The position numbers were made by a program, and so were the translations under genes. Of a stretch of DNA of 64,000 bases, positions 25,501 to 39,190 are shown in pieces; the stretch's first letter is position 1, and each line of letters opens with the position of its first letter. This stretch comes from Apis mellifera (taxonomy: Eukaryota > Arthropoda > Insecta > Hymenoptera > Apidae), in assembly GCF_003254395.2 (NCBI RefSeq), contig NC_037640.1, positions 5,066,289 to 5,130,288 of the forward strand, given 5' to 3'. Under the pieces are notes generated by a model, which worked only from the letters and a program-made list of their open reading frames with translations, made no database searches and was not told where the DNA came from.

Positions 25501-28500
25501 TGTTTTTATTTTTTTATTTTTTTCTTTGAAGGAGAGTTGCATAAAATTGCATTTAGTTCCCTTCGCCGATCTGTTCTTGTTTAGCACTATCATCGCTGCA
25601 TACCAAATCAACTATCTCTATGTTTCAACAAAATTATTTTATCTGTTATCGTACAAAATTTCATGAAATTCTTTCTTCGTCAAATTTATAGTCATAACAA
25701 TATTCTTCAATTTTTTCTTCTTTTCTTTTTAATAAATTATATTCAAGAATAAATAATTTAGATAAAACAAACGAATCAACTTCCTTCATTTCCTATCATT
25801 TACATGATACGTATCGAAAATAATTCTTGTATTCGAGTCAGTTGCATGCTGACAAGGTCGCTGCTATGATCGTGCTAGACACCAGAATAAATCTGCCTAC
25901 GTTAGTTTTGATTGCCAGTCTTCAATGCTCTGGTATTTTTTTTCCTTTTTTCTAAGTTTTTTTCTTGTTTTTTTATTCTCTTTATTTCGTTCTTAGAATT
26001 CGTCGTTTGCTTGTCGATCATCCGAAAGCTAACGTCGAATTTTCGAAATGATTTCGATTAAACTTTCGTATTCGAAAATGGTGCTTGCACTATACAAAAC
26101 GGTTGTTGCTGTTGCTATTTTATTATGCGTACAAACTAGAATCCTTTTTTTTAATCGTATGCAACGAGAAATCAAAATATATTTAATAATTTTTTATATT
26201 TTTATCTTTCTTATTTTCTCTTTATAAGAATTAGATTAATAGTCTGAAGTAAAATTAAAATCGAATCAGCTAATCGATAATCGATACGATAATTTCTCGA
26301 AAGAGAAACGAATTCGATTTCTCGCAGCATTCGATCGTTTCTTACGCTACCAGTCGAAGATAACCTTACAAACTTAATTTACACAATCGTTCTTATGTTT
26401 TCGTGAGAAATTATACAACGTGCGAATGCAAATTATCGAGCAATCGAGAAATTTCATCTGGAAAGTTTAATCGTCTCGCTTATTAATCTTAATTTTTTTC
26501 TGAATATCTTTGTGTGTACGTATGTGTTGCGTATATTCATGCACGTGTTCTTTACATTTGTTCACCCGTGTGATTTTCGTGCTGATTTATTTTTTTTTCT
26601 TTTTTTGATTCGCAGTTTTCCATTTGTATTTGATTGTTTAGTCGAAAATTATCGAGCACGACGCATTTGGAATTAGAAAGGCTGGAATCGACTACGATTT
26701 TTATTTTTTTTTTTCTGTGAAGTTTCACTTTCTACAACGATAAATGTGCATATACCGAAAAGTATCAATCGATCGTTCTTTTCTACGAAGAATCCAAAGG
26801 GAGAAGAAGAATGGAAAGATAAATCCTTCAATTCGCATTCGATTCTTCGTCAAAGATTCTCGACGCGGCCATAATTCATCGAGTTTTTACAGCTAGTTAA
26901 CAGAAATAATAAGAGCTCAAGACCAATTTCGTGATTGTTTTTCTCTAGAAAGGTAAATTTAGAAATATTTTCGAATACTAAATTAAAATTTTTTAATTTA
27001 ACTAGATTTTGTATTTTTGAGTGAAAATTCGTTGATAAAGCAATATTTAGTAACAAGATTAAAAATTTTAAGAAGAAAATATAAAAGTGATTGAGAAGCT
27101 TTTTGAAAAAAGGCTTTATAGGGATTTATATATTGTATATATTTATAAATTCATACGATAATTAATTATTTTTTCTAATTATAAGTATAATTGTTAAATT
27201 GATGCAAATGTCGTATTTTAGATAGGCTAATATTCTGCTAAATGTTATCAATTGCATTACACATTAAAAGAATTTTGTATAAATTAAATGTTTTACTTCT
27301 ATAATTACGAATAATTATATATAATTAGAATATCTTTTATTCGATAAATTGCTTTAAAAATAATTTCAAACAAAGAAGTTATAAAAATTATGCACATTCA
27401 AAAATTTGTTAAATTTTGATCAAATAATCGATGTATTAAGACAAAATGCGTATATTCCAAAAAATAATCGTTATTAAATTTTTTACACTCGATAAAAATG
27501 TAAGAATTTTATCTTTAAACGAATAAAAAGTTTCATTCTGGTTGGCTGTTTTGACATTTTGATCAAGAGAATTGCTTTAAGTGCCTTTTTTCAATAAATG
27601 CTCCTCTGAATTTTGCAATTTTGTGTCTGAAATTTTTCAAAACTGGTCTTCAAGCATTCGGTGCGTAGACATATCTACGACGTATGTGCACGATAAATCG
27701 AAATATATCGACTGCGATCAAGATCGAAAGCGTACATCGAATAGCCTGCGAGAATTCCTCTTTTCCCTTGTAAAGGATCGACGCGATAGTATCGATGCGA
27801 CAGTATCGACATTATACCGTTATGGTCGGCTCCTTACAGTACGTTTTAAATTACGAGCTAGTTTCGAATAAACGCGACTCCGTCTATCGCAAATCGATTT
27901 ACAAACACTACTTAATTGTGAAAGACACGATTGAATCTACAATTGAAAAAGTCGATTTCGACGGGAACGGAATAAATTATATTAAATTTTTTTACGTTTT
28001 GACAGCCAATGGTGTGGTATCGATCATCTTACGACGATTGTGAAAATTTCAAAAAAATTTCGTGCATCGTAAAATTTTAACGATATATGAATAAAAGAAG
28101 TTTATTTTAACGTAATATTAATTAACGTAAGTAAGTTATAATCATAGATAAAATTTTTATTTCATTCGTATATTCGTAAGTTCTATTTATTAATCTTTAA
28201 TTTAATTATATTAAAAAACAAATTATTCCGTTCTTTTCGAAATCGACTTTCTGGCTACACATCATACACGGAGAAAAAGGGTGATACAAAATCTATGTCC
28301 AATCGAAACCGACACACACAGATAGAATAAACTGCTGTTTAGTTATTAGTTTAATAGTGATCAGCAATAATTAATTGCTTCCATCTCGTTACGTAGATTA
28401 AACAGATATAGGCATCGTAGACACGTAATGTTACTTAATGGTTGTGTGTATTTTTTTTTTTTTTTTTGTTTAAATTACTTACAGTTTCTATTTACATCTG

Positions 28501-29138
28501 AGTACATCGCCATCGTGATGATCTTGAGTCTTATCACGTGTTTTCTAAGAATATATTTTCGAAGAAAGCAACCTCGAACTTTTATCATCAACGATTCATG
28601 TGGAAAAATTCTCGATCGAGGAAACGACTCGTGTCGATTCTTTAAAAATTTTATTTTCCTTCTCCATTTAATCGGAGAATTCTTATCGTGAAAAAATTTC
28701 TTCTCTTCCACCCGTATTCGAAATTTCGTGCAAAATATCTTCCGAGAAAAGTTTTTTTCAAAAATATCTCTCTTAAATCTCTCCATTTTCCGAGGAATCG
28801 TAGGAGTTCATCAGGAAATCGCCGGCCAACCATATTTCTCCATATTTCTCCGTTCTCTCTCCTCTTATGTTACAAGTATTATTCGCTATTATACTAATCG
28901 TATTAATAAACGCGATGCAATTGTTGTACTGTTTTACAATTACCATATATTATTAAATCCTCGGCCGGCCTCGCTTACCCGAAAATACAAAAATTACACG
29001 GCGGAGATCAGCCTTTTCTACTTCGTTCCCCTATTTTTTTTTTTTCTTTTTTCCGTTTTAACCTACAAATATTATCAACTCTTGCCTCCTATCGTTGCGA
29101 GATTATTAATAATAATAATAATATATATTACAGATAGC

Positions 29139-29158
29139 CCGCCTTTATCACAAGGCGG
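29139..29158. other. small GC hairpin CCGCCTT/AAGGCGG
   Basis: A perfect 7-bp inverted repeat with a 6-nt loop (tatcac). It lies just inside a possible plus-strand exon bounded by an acceptor-like cag at 29133 and a donor CAG|gtaatt at 29363. No terminator or gene is associated with it. Confidence 0.35.
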
Positions 29159-29738
29159 ACACTTTCAATATCGATATTCAGAATCGAGGATCGACGATCG
29201 ACGATCTCCTGGTGATCCCTGCACCGAGCTCTTTCCCAACGATTTTCCACTATGATCGATGAGAGAGGAAGTTCGAGGAAGTTGCTGGGAAGAGGAAGAG
29301 AAATACGTACAATTAATGACGTGTGCACGGGATGTGGGATCGATTGATCGAAACTCCATACAGGTAATTCTTCTATAAATCTGTAAATTTTATAATCGAT
29401 ATTAATTTGATTATTAATTTTGAGAAACCTTAATTATTAATATTATTTTTTTTATTAACTTTTAGAAAAATGAGAGAATAGATACGACACGGAAATTTTT
29501 CAAACATCCTTTTCCTGGAGCCAATTTTGTACATGAAGAAGAATTTTTCTTACATCTTTCTTTATTATTTATCTCTTTTCTCCACGGTGAAGGGGTTGCG
29601 CCCATTCGATTCGACACCCCGCACCCACAGATAAATTGTATAAATCTTACAAGTGTATGTGTGTGTTCAGGTGTATGTGTAGAAGGCATACGAGCATCCC
29701 TAAACATTATTTTGGCCGTGAATTTAGAGTGGTTTGGA

Positions 29739-29792
29739 GCGAGAATGGATGATCGTCGAATTCATCCAATCTGAACGATCGTCCATTCTCGC
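29739..29792 (+). ncRNA. candidate stable RNA hairpin (18-bp stem, 18-nt loop)
   Basis: The 5' arm GCGAGAATGGATGATCGT (29739-29756) and the 3' arm ACGATCGTCCATTCTCGC (29775-29792) pair over all 18 positions. The only non-Watson-Crick pair is one U-G wobble if the plus strand is transcribed; the minus-strand RNA would have an A-C mismatch there. The loop is 18 nt. The stem is short for a typical pre-miRNA and pairing outside it is weak, so it could instead be a structured lncRNA element or a DNA inverted repeat. It does not match any microRNA I remember. Confidence 0.3.
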
Positions 29793-32700
29793 CTCTGAAG
29801 AGAAAAAAAAAAAAGAAAAAAAGTATACATATCCGCTAATAGAAACGATCCTACGTGTGTAATAGCATCGACACGAAAGAATTTCTTACATTACATTATA
29901 GAATATCCGTAGAATATTCGTGCATGCACAAATCGTTCCATTCATTTTTCACCCAATCAAAAATTTCCTCTTATTAACGGCAAATGCAAGAGTCTTTATT
30001 CTCGTGTCTCGTGCAAGTATAAATAATTTCTCTTTCTTAACTTGTAACTCTTGCCGCGTTAATAATAACGAAATATTCAGACACGTGGTGGCAAATAAAT
30101 GAAACACCCTGTACATACGAAAATTGTTTCCATAAAGTTTCTAAAAGAGCTTCACACAGCTTATCGCTTTACACGTACACGTATCGCCGACAAAGTTTCA
30201 CCCTTAATACATATATATATATGTATATATATATTTACAGAAACCGTGGTCACGGCCTTGATCGAGGGTTAATTAAACGCACGAAGTCCACGAAGAGGTC
30301 AAGATTCGCCTGTCAAGGCCGGTTCTCCACGCGTGGCCACAACTCCACATTTGGGAAACCGCCCTCGAGGAGTCCTGGGACGTTATCGTATTTTTGGCGT
30401 ATGTGAGATGATAAATCTCGATGATCGACTACTTGTGAAAAATTATTAATCTAAGTTTCGACGAATTTCGAGTATAATATAAATTTAATTTTTCGAAGGT
30501 GAATTTTTTCGAAACGTGTCATTCTATTTTTTAAAGCTATCACAGAGGAATTTTCTCTCTTTCTTCTTTTAGATCGTTATCTCATCGATCTCTTCATCGC
30601 CGAGAACGTCGAGGACTCCAATCGGCCCGAGTTATATATATTTACAAGTACAAGACACCAAGAACAAGGGACACGCAGAACATTAAATAGACGATCATAA
30701 ATCGATCAACGATCGAGCACTCGCACTTTTTCGTTTTTTTATTCTCTCTCTCTCTCACACACATTCACTCATTCACTCACTCATTCGTTCACTCTCTCTC
30801 TCGTGAATTTTATCATTAGCACACTTCACTTTGTATATATATCATCTAGAAACATAGATCGTCCCGGTGTGAACGTCGAAGAAAAATTCGAGAGGCGTTT
30901 TGTTTCGAGAGCGAAAGACATCTTGTTTTATTATTTTTTTTTCTTTTCTTTTCTTTTCTTTTCTTTTCCACGAGGAAAAATGTAATAATATTTATATATC
31001 GGAGTCTAGTACGATCGTATTCGATGAACGAACGCGAGAAAGATACTAGAGAGAAGTTTGTTCAACAGCGAGTTCTGCGAGTAAAACCATGCCGTCGAGA
31101 TATTTTTCGTTAGTTACAAAAAAATATATCCTCGCGCGATGCGTTCGAAGAGGCTAAATCGTCTTTCTAAATCGAGAAGTGCCGGATCGTTGAGCCCTAG
31201 TTCCTAAAGTACCAGCTATTTTTTTCATTTTTTTTGTCCTTTATTAATTAAGTATATATACATATATATATATACTTAATATACATATATATATATTTAT
31301 ACGTATGTGTATAGAGAGAAAAGAGAGTAAAAACGAGCCGCGTCCGCCTCGAAAAATGAACGTTTTTTTCTTTTTTTTTCACGACAAAAGGAAAATCGTG
31401 ACGGGCGAGCTCTCGAGATATAACGGGTGTGTCAAGAGTTTTTCGAAAGTGTAGCGATTCTTTTTTTTTTTTTGTTTATCTTACAGTCTAGCTCGACAAT
31501 GGAAGATTATAGCGAGGGAAAAATTGGAGAAATAAAAAAAGAAGGGATCGGAGGGAAAGAAATAAGATTTGAGATTGGAAAACGCGGGTTGAACTTGCAC
31601 AATTCGTCTCAACATTCACACAGTTAGCTAATTCTAAAAAATACGTGTCCGCCCATCGAAAAAAATGCTCGTCTTCGAATAATCTTTTCTTCTTCTTCTT
31701 CTTCTTCTTCTTTTTCCTCTTAAGTACATACACGATTAAAACCTTAGAACCTTAACATTTTTTTTTTTTTCTTTAAATCTTAGATCGAACTCTACGCTAC
31801 TATGTACAACAACACGGGTTTTTTGAGGTCTTTTACTGTTTGTGCCTGCCTATTTTTTTTTCTTCCTTCCTCGTTCATCTTTTTCTCTTTCTTCGATGCA
31901 ACTTTCCTCTCTTATATACAGAGGGAACATCGAAATTTTCTTCTTCTTCTTCTTCTTTCGTTTCGTTTTTAATCGCTAAATGTGAAAAGGCTTCGGGCTA
32001 CTTTCAAGGTACGCGAATTCTCGAGGTTACACGCTAATATTTACACGCTTACGAGTGCTAACAGTGTGCTCGCCGTCGAGTCACTCCCCTCGACGGTCGC
32101 CATTTTCATTTTTTTTCTCTCTCTTTCTTTTTTTTTTTTACAGATATTACACGCACGTGACGAACTATTTTTCACTTCATTTCGAAAATTGTATTTTTTC
32201 TCTGCCCTGCCATTCTTGCTACGGAATTCAAGACTATCGGAGACGTTGGACGAATTTTACGAATTATTTCGATTCGAGGGAATCGATCTATAAAACGTTT
32301 ATTCTTATTTTGAACACCTTATATCGCCTAAGAAAGTGGTTCAGATTCGATAATATTGTTCATCTGTAATAAATTTTTCTATTTACTTTTTCGCATTCTG
32401 ATAAAAAGCACGAAGAATTAATTGTAATTTCCTTTAAAACAACTGGGATTATCTTCTTCTTTCAAACCTTTCTCGGTCATAAAATGTATAATTAGGGTTT
32501 AAATATTAAGTGATTAAGTCGAATGGATACACTTGTAACGAGATGGCTGCTTCGTCTCGTAAATTCTAATAAAGTGGGAAGTGGGAAAATTCTGAACTAT
32601 CTTAATGAAAAATTCCTCCAACGTCTTAAAAATCTAGAACGAGACCAACGAATCGAACAACGCGAACAAAGCGATGGGGTCGATGGCGATTCCTTTAATT

Positions 32701-34180
32701 TAACAATGGTATATTGGCAGTGCTGATGCGAAAACTGTAACTCCAAGGGAAGAACTACGATCGGTAGAATCCTCTTTAGAATGAGATACGCTGTAAATGT
32801 GGCACGTGCGAATGATTTTTACCTTCTATTCTGCATACGAAGAGAAGACCGTGCGTCTGGAAAACTGGTTTCTTCTCTTCTCTACAAAAATGGGTTCGCC
32901 TCGTTCCATTCTTGCGTTTCTTTTCTTTTTTTTTTTTATCTTCGTCAATCTTCGAGTCTCTTGAACTATATATATGTATAATTCCTCTCTCTCTCTTTCT
33001 TAGAATATTTCGAAAACGAAAATTCATTTCGAGATGAAGAAATCCTTCCTTCTTAAAAATAATTTTCAATCGAAACTTTCCAATTCCTTAAATGTAATTT
33101 TTTAAAAATTTAATATTGCTCCTTTAAAAAATGGAACAAAGTGTGTCGCAGTCTTTAATATCTATCCTTTTTTTCCAAACGTGCAGGCATCGTAGAATCA
33201 CGTACGATGGAAAAAACAGTTGCCAATTGTTGTTTGTCACGAACGTCTCGTTTCATCGATTAATGAAAAAAAGAAAAAAAAAATTCGATACAAATCGAAG
33301 ACTTCGCTCCAGATCTTCTCGATCTTTCCCCCTCCCCCTCCCTCGTCGTTAAACGAAGTCACCAAGAGATCACGCAGAAGCCATTTCCATTTGTGTTTTA
33401 CTGTCCGTCATAAACGGATCCACAACGATTCCTTCTCTTCCTCGACCTGTTTCAACGGATTATTCGAACGCAGAACGAAACGAGGCGATCCGCCGCGTTT
33501 AAAATCGTTTTCTAAGACCCCCACGACTGCTTCTTTCCCTTTTTCTTTTTTTCTCAATCCTTAAATTGGAATTAAAACTCGTTCTAAAACTTCGAATATA
33601 TTGTTCACACTTGGATGGAAATACCGTGCTGGATACATCGATGGGGTTCAAGCGAGCAATGAATTCAAGTGCATTTCGATTCTGTACATTAAGGTATCTA
33701 TTTTTTTTTTTTCTTTTTTTTTAAACTCTCCGTCCTAACACACGAGTCGTTTATTAAAACGATTCTGCAACGAGGAAAAATATTGTACCACCGTGCCTAC
33801 CATTTTAAAATGATTCTACGATGAAAATTTCAAATATTTTATCCTTTACTTTATTTTTATAAATATCTTGCAGTCGCAGGGTTCTCCAGAGTTTCTCTAA
33901 ATTAATCGAATTTCTTTCGTTTTCGTTAAATATCGTGCCCTGTACTATCGCAATTCAATATTTCCAATGTGTTTTTCCTTTGTGTTCCCGTGACTATTCT
34001 AATCTCGTGTTTATATTTAAGTTAAATCGACTTACGACTTGTGTATGAGTATGTGTGTGTGTGTATGGCGTGTGTGTATGTTTATACGCGTGTTTATATA
34101 TCGTAAACGCAATATATTAAGGCCTCTTAGTTACTAACGACAGGTCGTCACGTTTCCATCCTCCGAGCTACGACGATACG

Positions 34181-34191
34181 AAGATGGCGGC
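34181..34191 (+). promoter_or_regulatory. YY1/Pho-type motif AAGATGGCGGC
   Basis: A full match to the extended YY1 consensus (AANATGGCGGC), a factor conserved in insects as Pleiohomeotic. The ATG of this motif also opens a 113-codon plus-strand frame (34184-34525, starting MAATELLPASLP) that soon becomes Lys-rich from an A run and shows no domain. I treat the frame as probably non-coding. Confidence 0.3.
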
Positions 34192-35659
34192 GACAGAATT
34201 ACTTCCCGCTTCTCTCCCATCAAAAAGTTCCTTTCTTCGTCGAAAAAAAAAAAAAGGAAAGGAAAATTGTATTCCAACAATTGTATGTACACGCGAAAAG
34301 TGCTTGGCTTTGTGTGTATATATAATATACTCGGGGGCAAATGACGATCCTTGCCCGCAGAAGATTTTTCTTCGTGAGAAGTTTGCGACGAGAAAAAACC
34401 TGCGTCTCCTCTCTTGCCTCGTCGCTTGGCCACCGAAATCTGATGCGTGTGCGTGTGCGGATCAATCTCGGAAGGAAATCACGCGGAGAGACACGCCAGT
34501 CGTTTCTTCAAGTAAATACATATAAGATTTAATTTTATCACTTCTACTGTGCTCGTTTATACGCGTGTATTTCTATTTCTTTCTTTTTTTCTAGGATCTT
34601 AAGAGAAGAACGCCCTTTGAAGTAGTGGTATTTAATGGTATTTCAACGAGTGTTCAACGAGTTACAGTGTGCAAATTATCGGGTACGATTTAAAAACTTT
34701 ACAAGTTTTCTCATCTCAAATTATACTAAATTCTTGTATTCTCTTTTTTAGGAGACGATTCTCCTCTTCACAGAGGAAGTATAACCTGACCAAGTCTTTT
34801 AGAAGTTTTGAGGAACTATATAAAAGGTGTCTTAAGTACAGTCTAATCCCTATATTAATTCGTTCTAAATTTCCCTACTACTATGTGGCTCACTGTCGTC
34901 GCGGGATTAGATAACAGACAGGATTTCTTGGCAGTATTTGGTACGATATCCTCGAAATGGAATTATTGGTTATCATTGACTGGCTCTGTCTCTCCTGAAT
35001 AGAAACGAAAGGTGATTAAAAAAAGAAAAAAAAAGAAGCAAAGCTGAACCGAACTCAGTGTGCACGATGATTGCTGTGTCGAAGAAGGAAACTGTGTGAA
35101 AGAAAAAAACAGTGCGCATAAAAACCTGTGAAAGAAACGTTGCAGAGGTCAGTGCTTAGAGGTAGAACTGAAAATACATATATAAAAAAAAAAAAAAAAA
35201 AAAAGTAGACGAAGAGAAAAAAAAATGAGTGAAGGTGGAGGAGATGAATAATAATAATAATGTTAAAAAAAAAAAAAAAAAGTCGACGTGCCAAATCGGA
35301 GACAAGAGAACCACCGTTTGCAAACGTCTTCTTTTCCTTATTTTTTTTTTCTCTCTCTCTTTTTTTGTTCTTTTAAATCCGTAGCAATTTTATTGGTGCA
35401 TCACGCGCCAGCCACTTTCCACAATGAAGGCATATTCGCTAGTGAGGAGTATACGTGGATTTTCTTTTTTTTTTCTCTCTCGCTTAATTAGTCATTATCT
35501 AATAACATAGGTACCTTACGACTTACACGCATTATCACCTAGCCTCCAGTTATTATTTTCTTTTTTCTTTTTTTTTTTTTTTATATTCCACGGGTTCCCA
35601 ATTTTACACCGAGAGAACCAACAAAGCGCACACGTTTCAAGTGTGATGAATTTTCCAAG

Positions 35660-35688
<29 letters not shown>
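35660..35688. repeat. poly(A) run, about 29 bases
   Basis: A homopolymer A run on the plus strand. There is no upstream AATAAA nor a flanking target duplication, so it does not look like a retrocopy tail. Confidence 0.95.
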
Positions 35689-35691
<3 letters not shown>

Positions 35692-38351
35692 GTTCGTTCT
35701 TATATATATAATATATATACATATACGCGTGTACGTCTCTATGTGTGTGTGTACATATACGCGTGTGCAACAACACGAAGAGAATGTTCTTGCTTCATTC
35801 ATATCCTCTATGTTCTTGATTTTTCGAATTTTTCTTTATATTCTTCTTCTTCTTCTTCTTCCTTCTCTTCTTTCTTTTCCTCTTCTTCGTTTGCTACTTC
35901 ATTGTCGCCTCGTTCTTCTTCTTTTATTTCCCGAGGTGTGTGTGTTATATATCGTTAAATGCCCAACTGACCAGCTACAGTGAGCTACAATTATTTACAA
36001 ATCTCTGTGTTAAGTAAACATTTCTACAGTGTTATCTGTATTTTTTCTTTTTCTTTTTCTTTTTTTTTTTTTGTTCTCTCTGCTTAATAGGAAACATTAA
36101 TTTTCGCTCGATCGCACTCATTCCAATTTTTTTTTTTCTCTCGTTTCGTACCGCACGCATACACATTTGCCCACTCGTACATCCCCTCCCCCCTCCCCCT
36201 CCCTTCGTTTCTTTCCCCGAGATTTTCCATCTCTCCCCTTTCGTCCCCCTAGGCTCGATTAATTAAATCGGACCGCTGCGAAACTTGGACGAGATCGCGA
36301 CGTTTCCTCTTACAGAAACAGAAAGGATTATGGTAAATAAATTCTCCTTCTTTGTTTTTTCTCTTCTCTTTCGCACTTGCTTCCCTAATTTTATCGTTCG
36401 ACGAGACTGACGATTCATTGGAAATATATAAAAAGGCTGTTAAAAGGTTAAAACAAAATCAATCATCTGTGCATTGCTGTTGTGAGAATCATGATTAAAA
36501 AAAAAATTACTTCTACTTTAAAAAGTTGAGATTTAGATTCACACAGTGATATTGTTTATCAATTGAAGAATTTAATTTCTTAACGGGTTATTATTTGATC
36601 GAATTCTTCTACGATAATGAAATTAAAAATTGTTCTAAAAGAAGTATTCATCGGATCGAATAATTTAATCTTGAAATTATACATTTATCATAGAAGAAGT
36701 AAAGAAATTTAAGTGTTAAAAACAATCCTCGTTCACAAGATTCACGATATTTTTTCATTTCGATTACACAGAATAATTTTCCAGCAATATAATTAAACGT
36801 ATTGCAATATATTGTAAACATACATAATATTATGTAACAATATACATTTTATTATCGATTAATTTTATCGAAGAAAAGCTAATATATAAATATTTTTCTT
36901 TTTTGGAAAAATAAGAAAATCGATTGAAGAAAAGGATTGTTTTTGACACGATTCGAGCGATTAATTGACTCGTTTACACCCAATTAAAAAAAGGTTACAA
37001 TCATCAGTCTCGACGAAGCGTAAAATTATAGGAATACATATACAGGAAAAGTCGGAGAGGAAACAGCATTATCCGTCCAAGTATCCGTGGTACTCTGTTC
37101 AATTTTCATTGTTTCTAATTAAGGCGACGTTTCATGCTTGTGGATCGATATTACACGATAATTTCACTTTCGTTCGATCGACGAAAGGGCGGAATTCATT
37201 TACAACGGGACGAAAAATTATTTTTCGCAGTTTATCGATCGCCTGTGATTAGACAACGACGAAAATTTCGATTAATCATTATTATTACTATTACTATTAT
37301 TATTATTATTATTTTATTCGACGCTGTTTGCGTTTGCTTCGGTGCTAGTTGATTCGATTCATGAGCTATTTTTTGCGTATTATATTTATGTATGTACACG
37401 GTGAACGCGAATGACGTATTTACAAATGACGAGGAGAAACGCTTCACAGCTAGCCGAAAACGGGTAAGACCGGCATTGTTTTTTTTTTTAAATTGTACAA
37501 AAAAAAAGAAAGAAAGAAAGAAAGAAAGAAAAAAAAAAGACAATGGAATCGAAGAAAGGAAGTGTATCACGATTTTTCTTTTCTTTTCTTTTCTTTTCTT
37601 TTCTTTTTCTCTAACTCTAACGGAAATATTATTCAGCACACGCATGACAAATCGCAAAGATTTGGATATAACTATCGTTTATAATCTCGATCGAGTAGAG
37701 AATATCGGAAGTGTCTTCTCTGCGAAGATGAACGATCCGAAAAAAAATAATCGTCCGTTTCATTCGTTTCGTCTCTCGGCAGGGAAGAAGCTCCTTCTCT
37801 TCTCTTCTCTTCTCTTCGCGTGTATCAAAATCCATTCTTTTTTTCTCTCTCTCTTCTAAAAACCGATCTTTATAATCTCTTTTTCCCCCCTTCGTTTATT
37901 CGCCTCGATACAATCGCTCAAAGAATACTTAATAATAATAATAATAAAAAAGAAAAAAAAACGATAATCGCTACTTTGACTTTGATTTTTCTTTTTTTCC
38001 CTTTTTTTCTTTTCTTTTCTTTTCTTCATTTTGCCCGATCCACGCGGATCCAAGGGTCTATTAAGAGTAGAAATGATCACGAGTCTGCGTAAAAAAGAGA
38101 ACACATGCGTTGCTTCGTCTCTGTCGCCCAAACGCGGAATAATGAAAACGAGTTTTCCTTCGCTACGCTAACGCTAAATCGCTACCTAAGAAAAGATCCC
38201 TAACGGTAATTCTCGTGGATATTCTACTGGCTATCTAAAGTTCCTTAAATAAAAAAATCACACTCAAGAAACGTAATTATAGATATACCGGTGTGCTCGT
38301 CGTCTGGCCTTCGAGTGCGTTTGAATTCAAGAAGTGACAAAGAATTATCGA

Positions 38352-38456
38352 CTATTATTATTATTAATATTATTATTATTATTAATATTATTAATATTAT
38401 TATTATTATTAATATTATTATTATTATTAATATTAATATTATTATTACTATTATTC
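38352..38456. repeat. ATT trinucleotide array with AAT switches
   Basis: About 105 bases of (ATT)n repeatedly interrupted by attaatatt units, giving many local palindromes. The frame Leu-Ile or Asn-Ile across it is an artefact of the repeat. Confidence 0.97.
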
Positions 38457-39082
38457 TGTAAACACATCTCGACGATGATCGACGATCGTTTCGCCTTATT
38501 AATTTTTGATCGAGAAGATTGAAAAAAACTCCTCTCGCTTCTTTTTTTTCTTTTTCCAAAGGCAATCACAATGTCGATCGTCACGTGGACGAAATGGGTT
38601 TACTACACGCGAAGAAAAGAAACTTGTTTAACTTAAGCAAGGTTCAAACGCAATTTCGAAAATAGAAATTCGGGCATTTCTAATTCGAGAGGCCGTTTGG
38701 TTTCGAGCCTTGTTATTATATCAATCAAAGATTTATTTAAAGAGAAAGAAAAACCAAAGCGAGATCTCGCAACGGAAGCGCGCTTACAAAAATTAAACTA
38801 AAATCGTCTATTATTATTATTATTATTTCCTTTTTTATCTACACCAAAAAAAAAAAAAAAATAATAAAGACGATCCCCCTCCCTCTCTCTCTGGACGATT
38901 CGAACAAAATCCCGATCTTCTTTCGTTTCTTTTCATCTTCATCTCGATGCGATAATCCTCGAAAGTTCTCCTCAAGAAGTTCACGACACTCACGTGTGTA
39001 TATATATAATGTGTATATGTGTATGTATGTGTGTCTGTGTCTGTGTATGTGTGTGTGTTCGCCACGATTCGTCGGCAGTGCA

Positions 39083-39190
39083 TTAATTATTATTATTATT
39101 ATTATTACTATTACTATTATTATGATTATTATTATTATTATTACTATTATTATTATTATTATTATTACTATTATTATTATTATTATTATT
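39083..39190. repeat. ATT trinucleotide array with ACT and GAT interruptions
   Basis: About 108 bases of (ATT)n interrupted by acta or gatt units. It lies 630 bp from the array at 38352. Confidence 0.97.

Larger units (their letters stand above)
25501..31000. other. AT-rich DNA with a possible plus-strand non-coding exon
   Basis: No protein gene recognised. A GC-richer segment at 29136-29363 is bounded by an acceptor-like attacag and a donor CAG|gtaatt on the plus strand and contains the small hairpin at 29139; the larger hairpin lies 380 bp downstream. A CACT/CATT-type run occurs at about 30.76-30.79 kb. Confidence 0.4.

Noticed and set aside
35660..35688. Poly(A) run as a retrotransposon or retrocopy tail
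   Set aside because: No coding remnant, poly(A) signal or target duplication beside it.
35690..35983. 97-codon plus-strand frame with hydrophobic stretches
   Set aside because: Built from TA, GT and TTC microsatellites, so the apparent membrane segments are artefacts.
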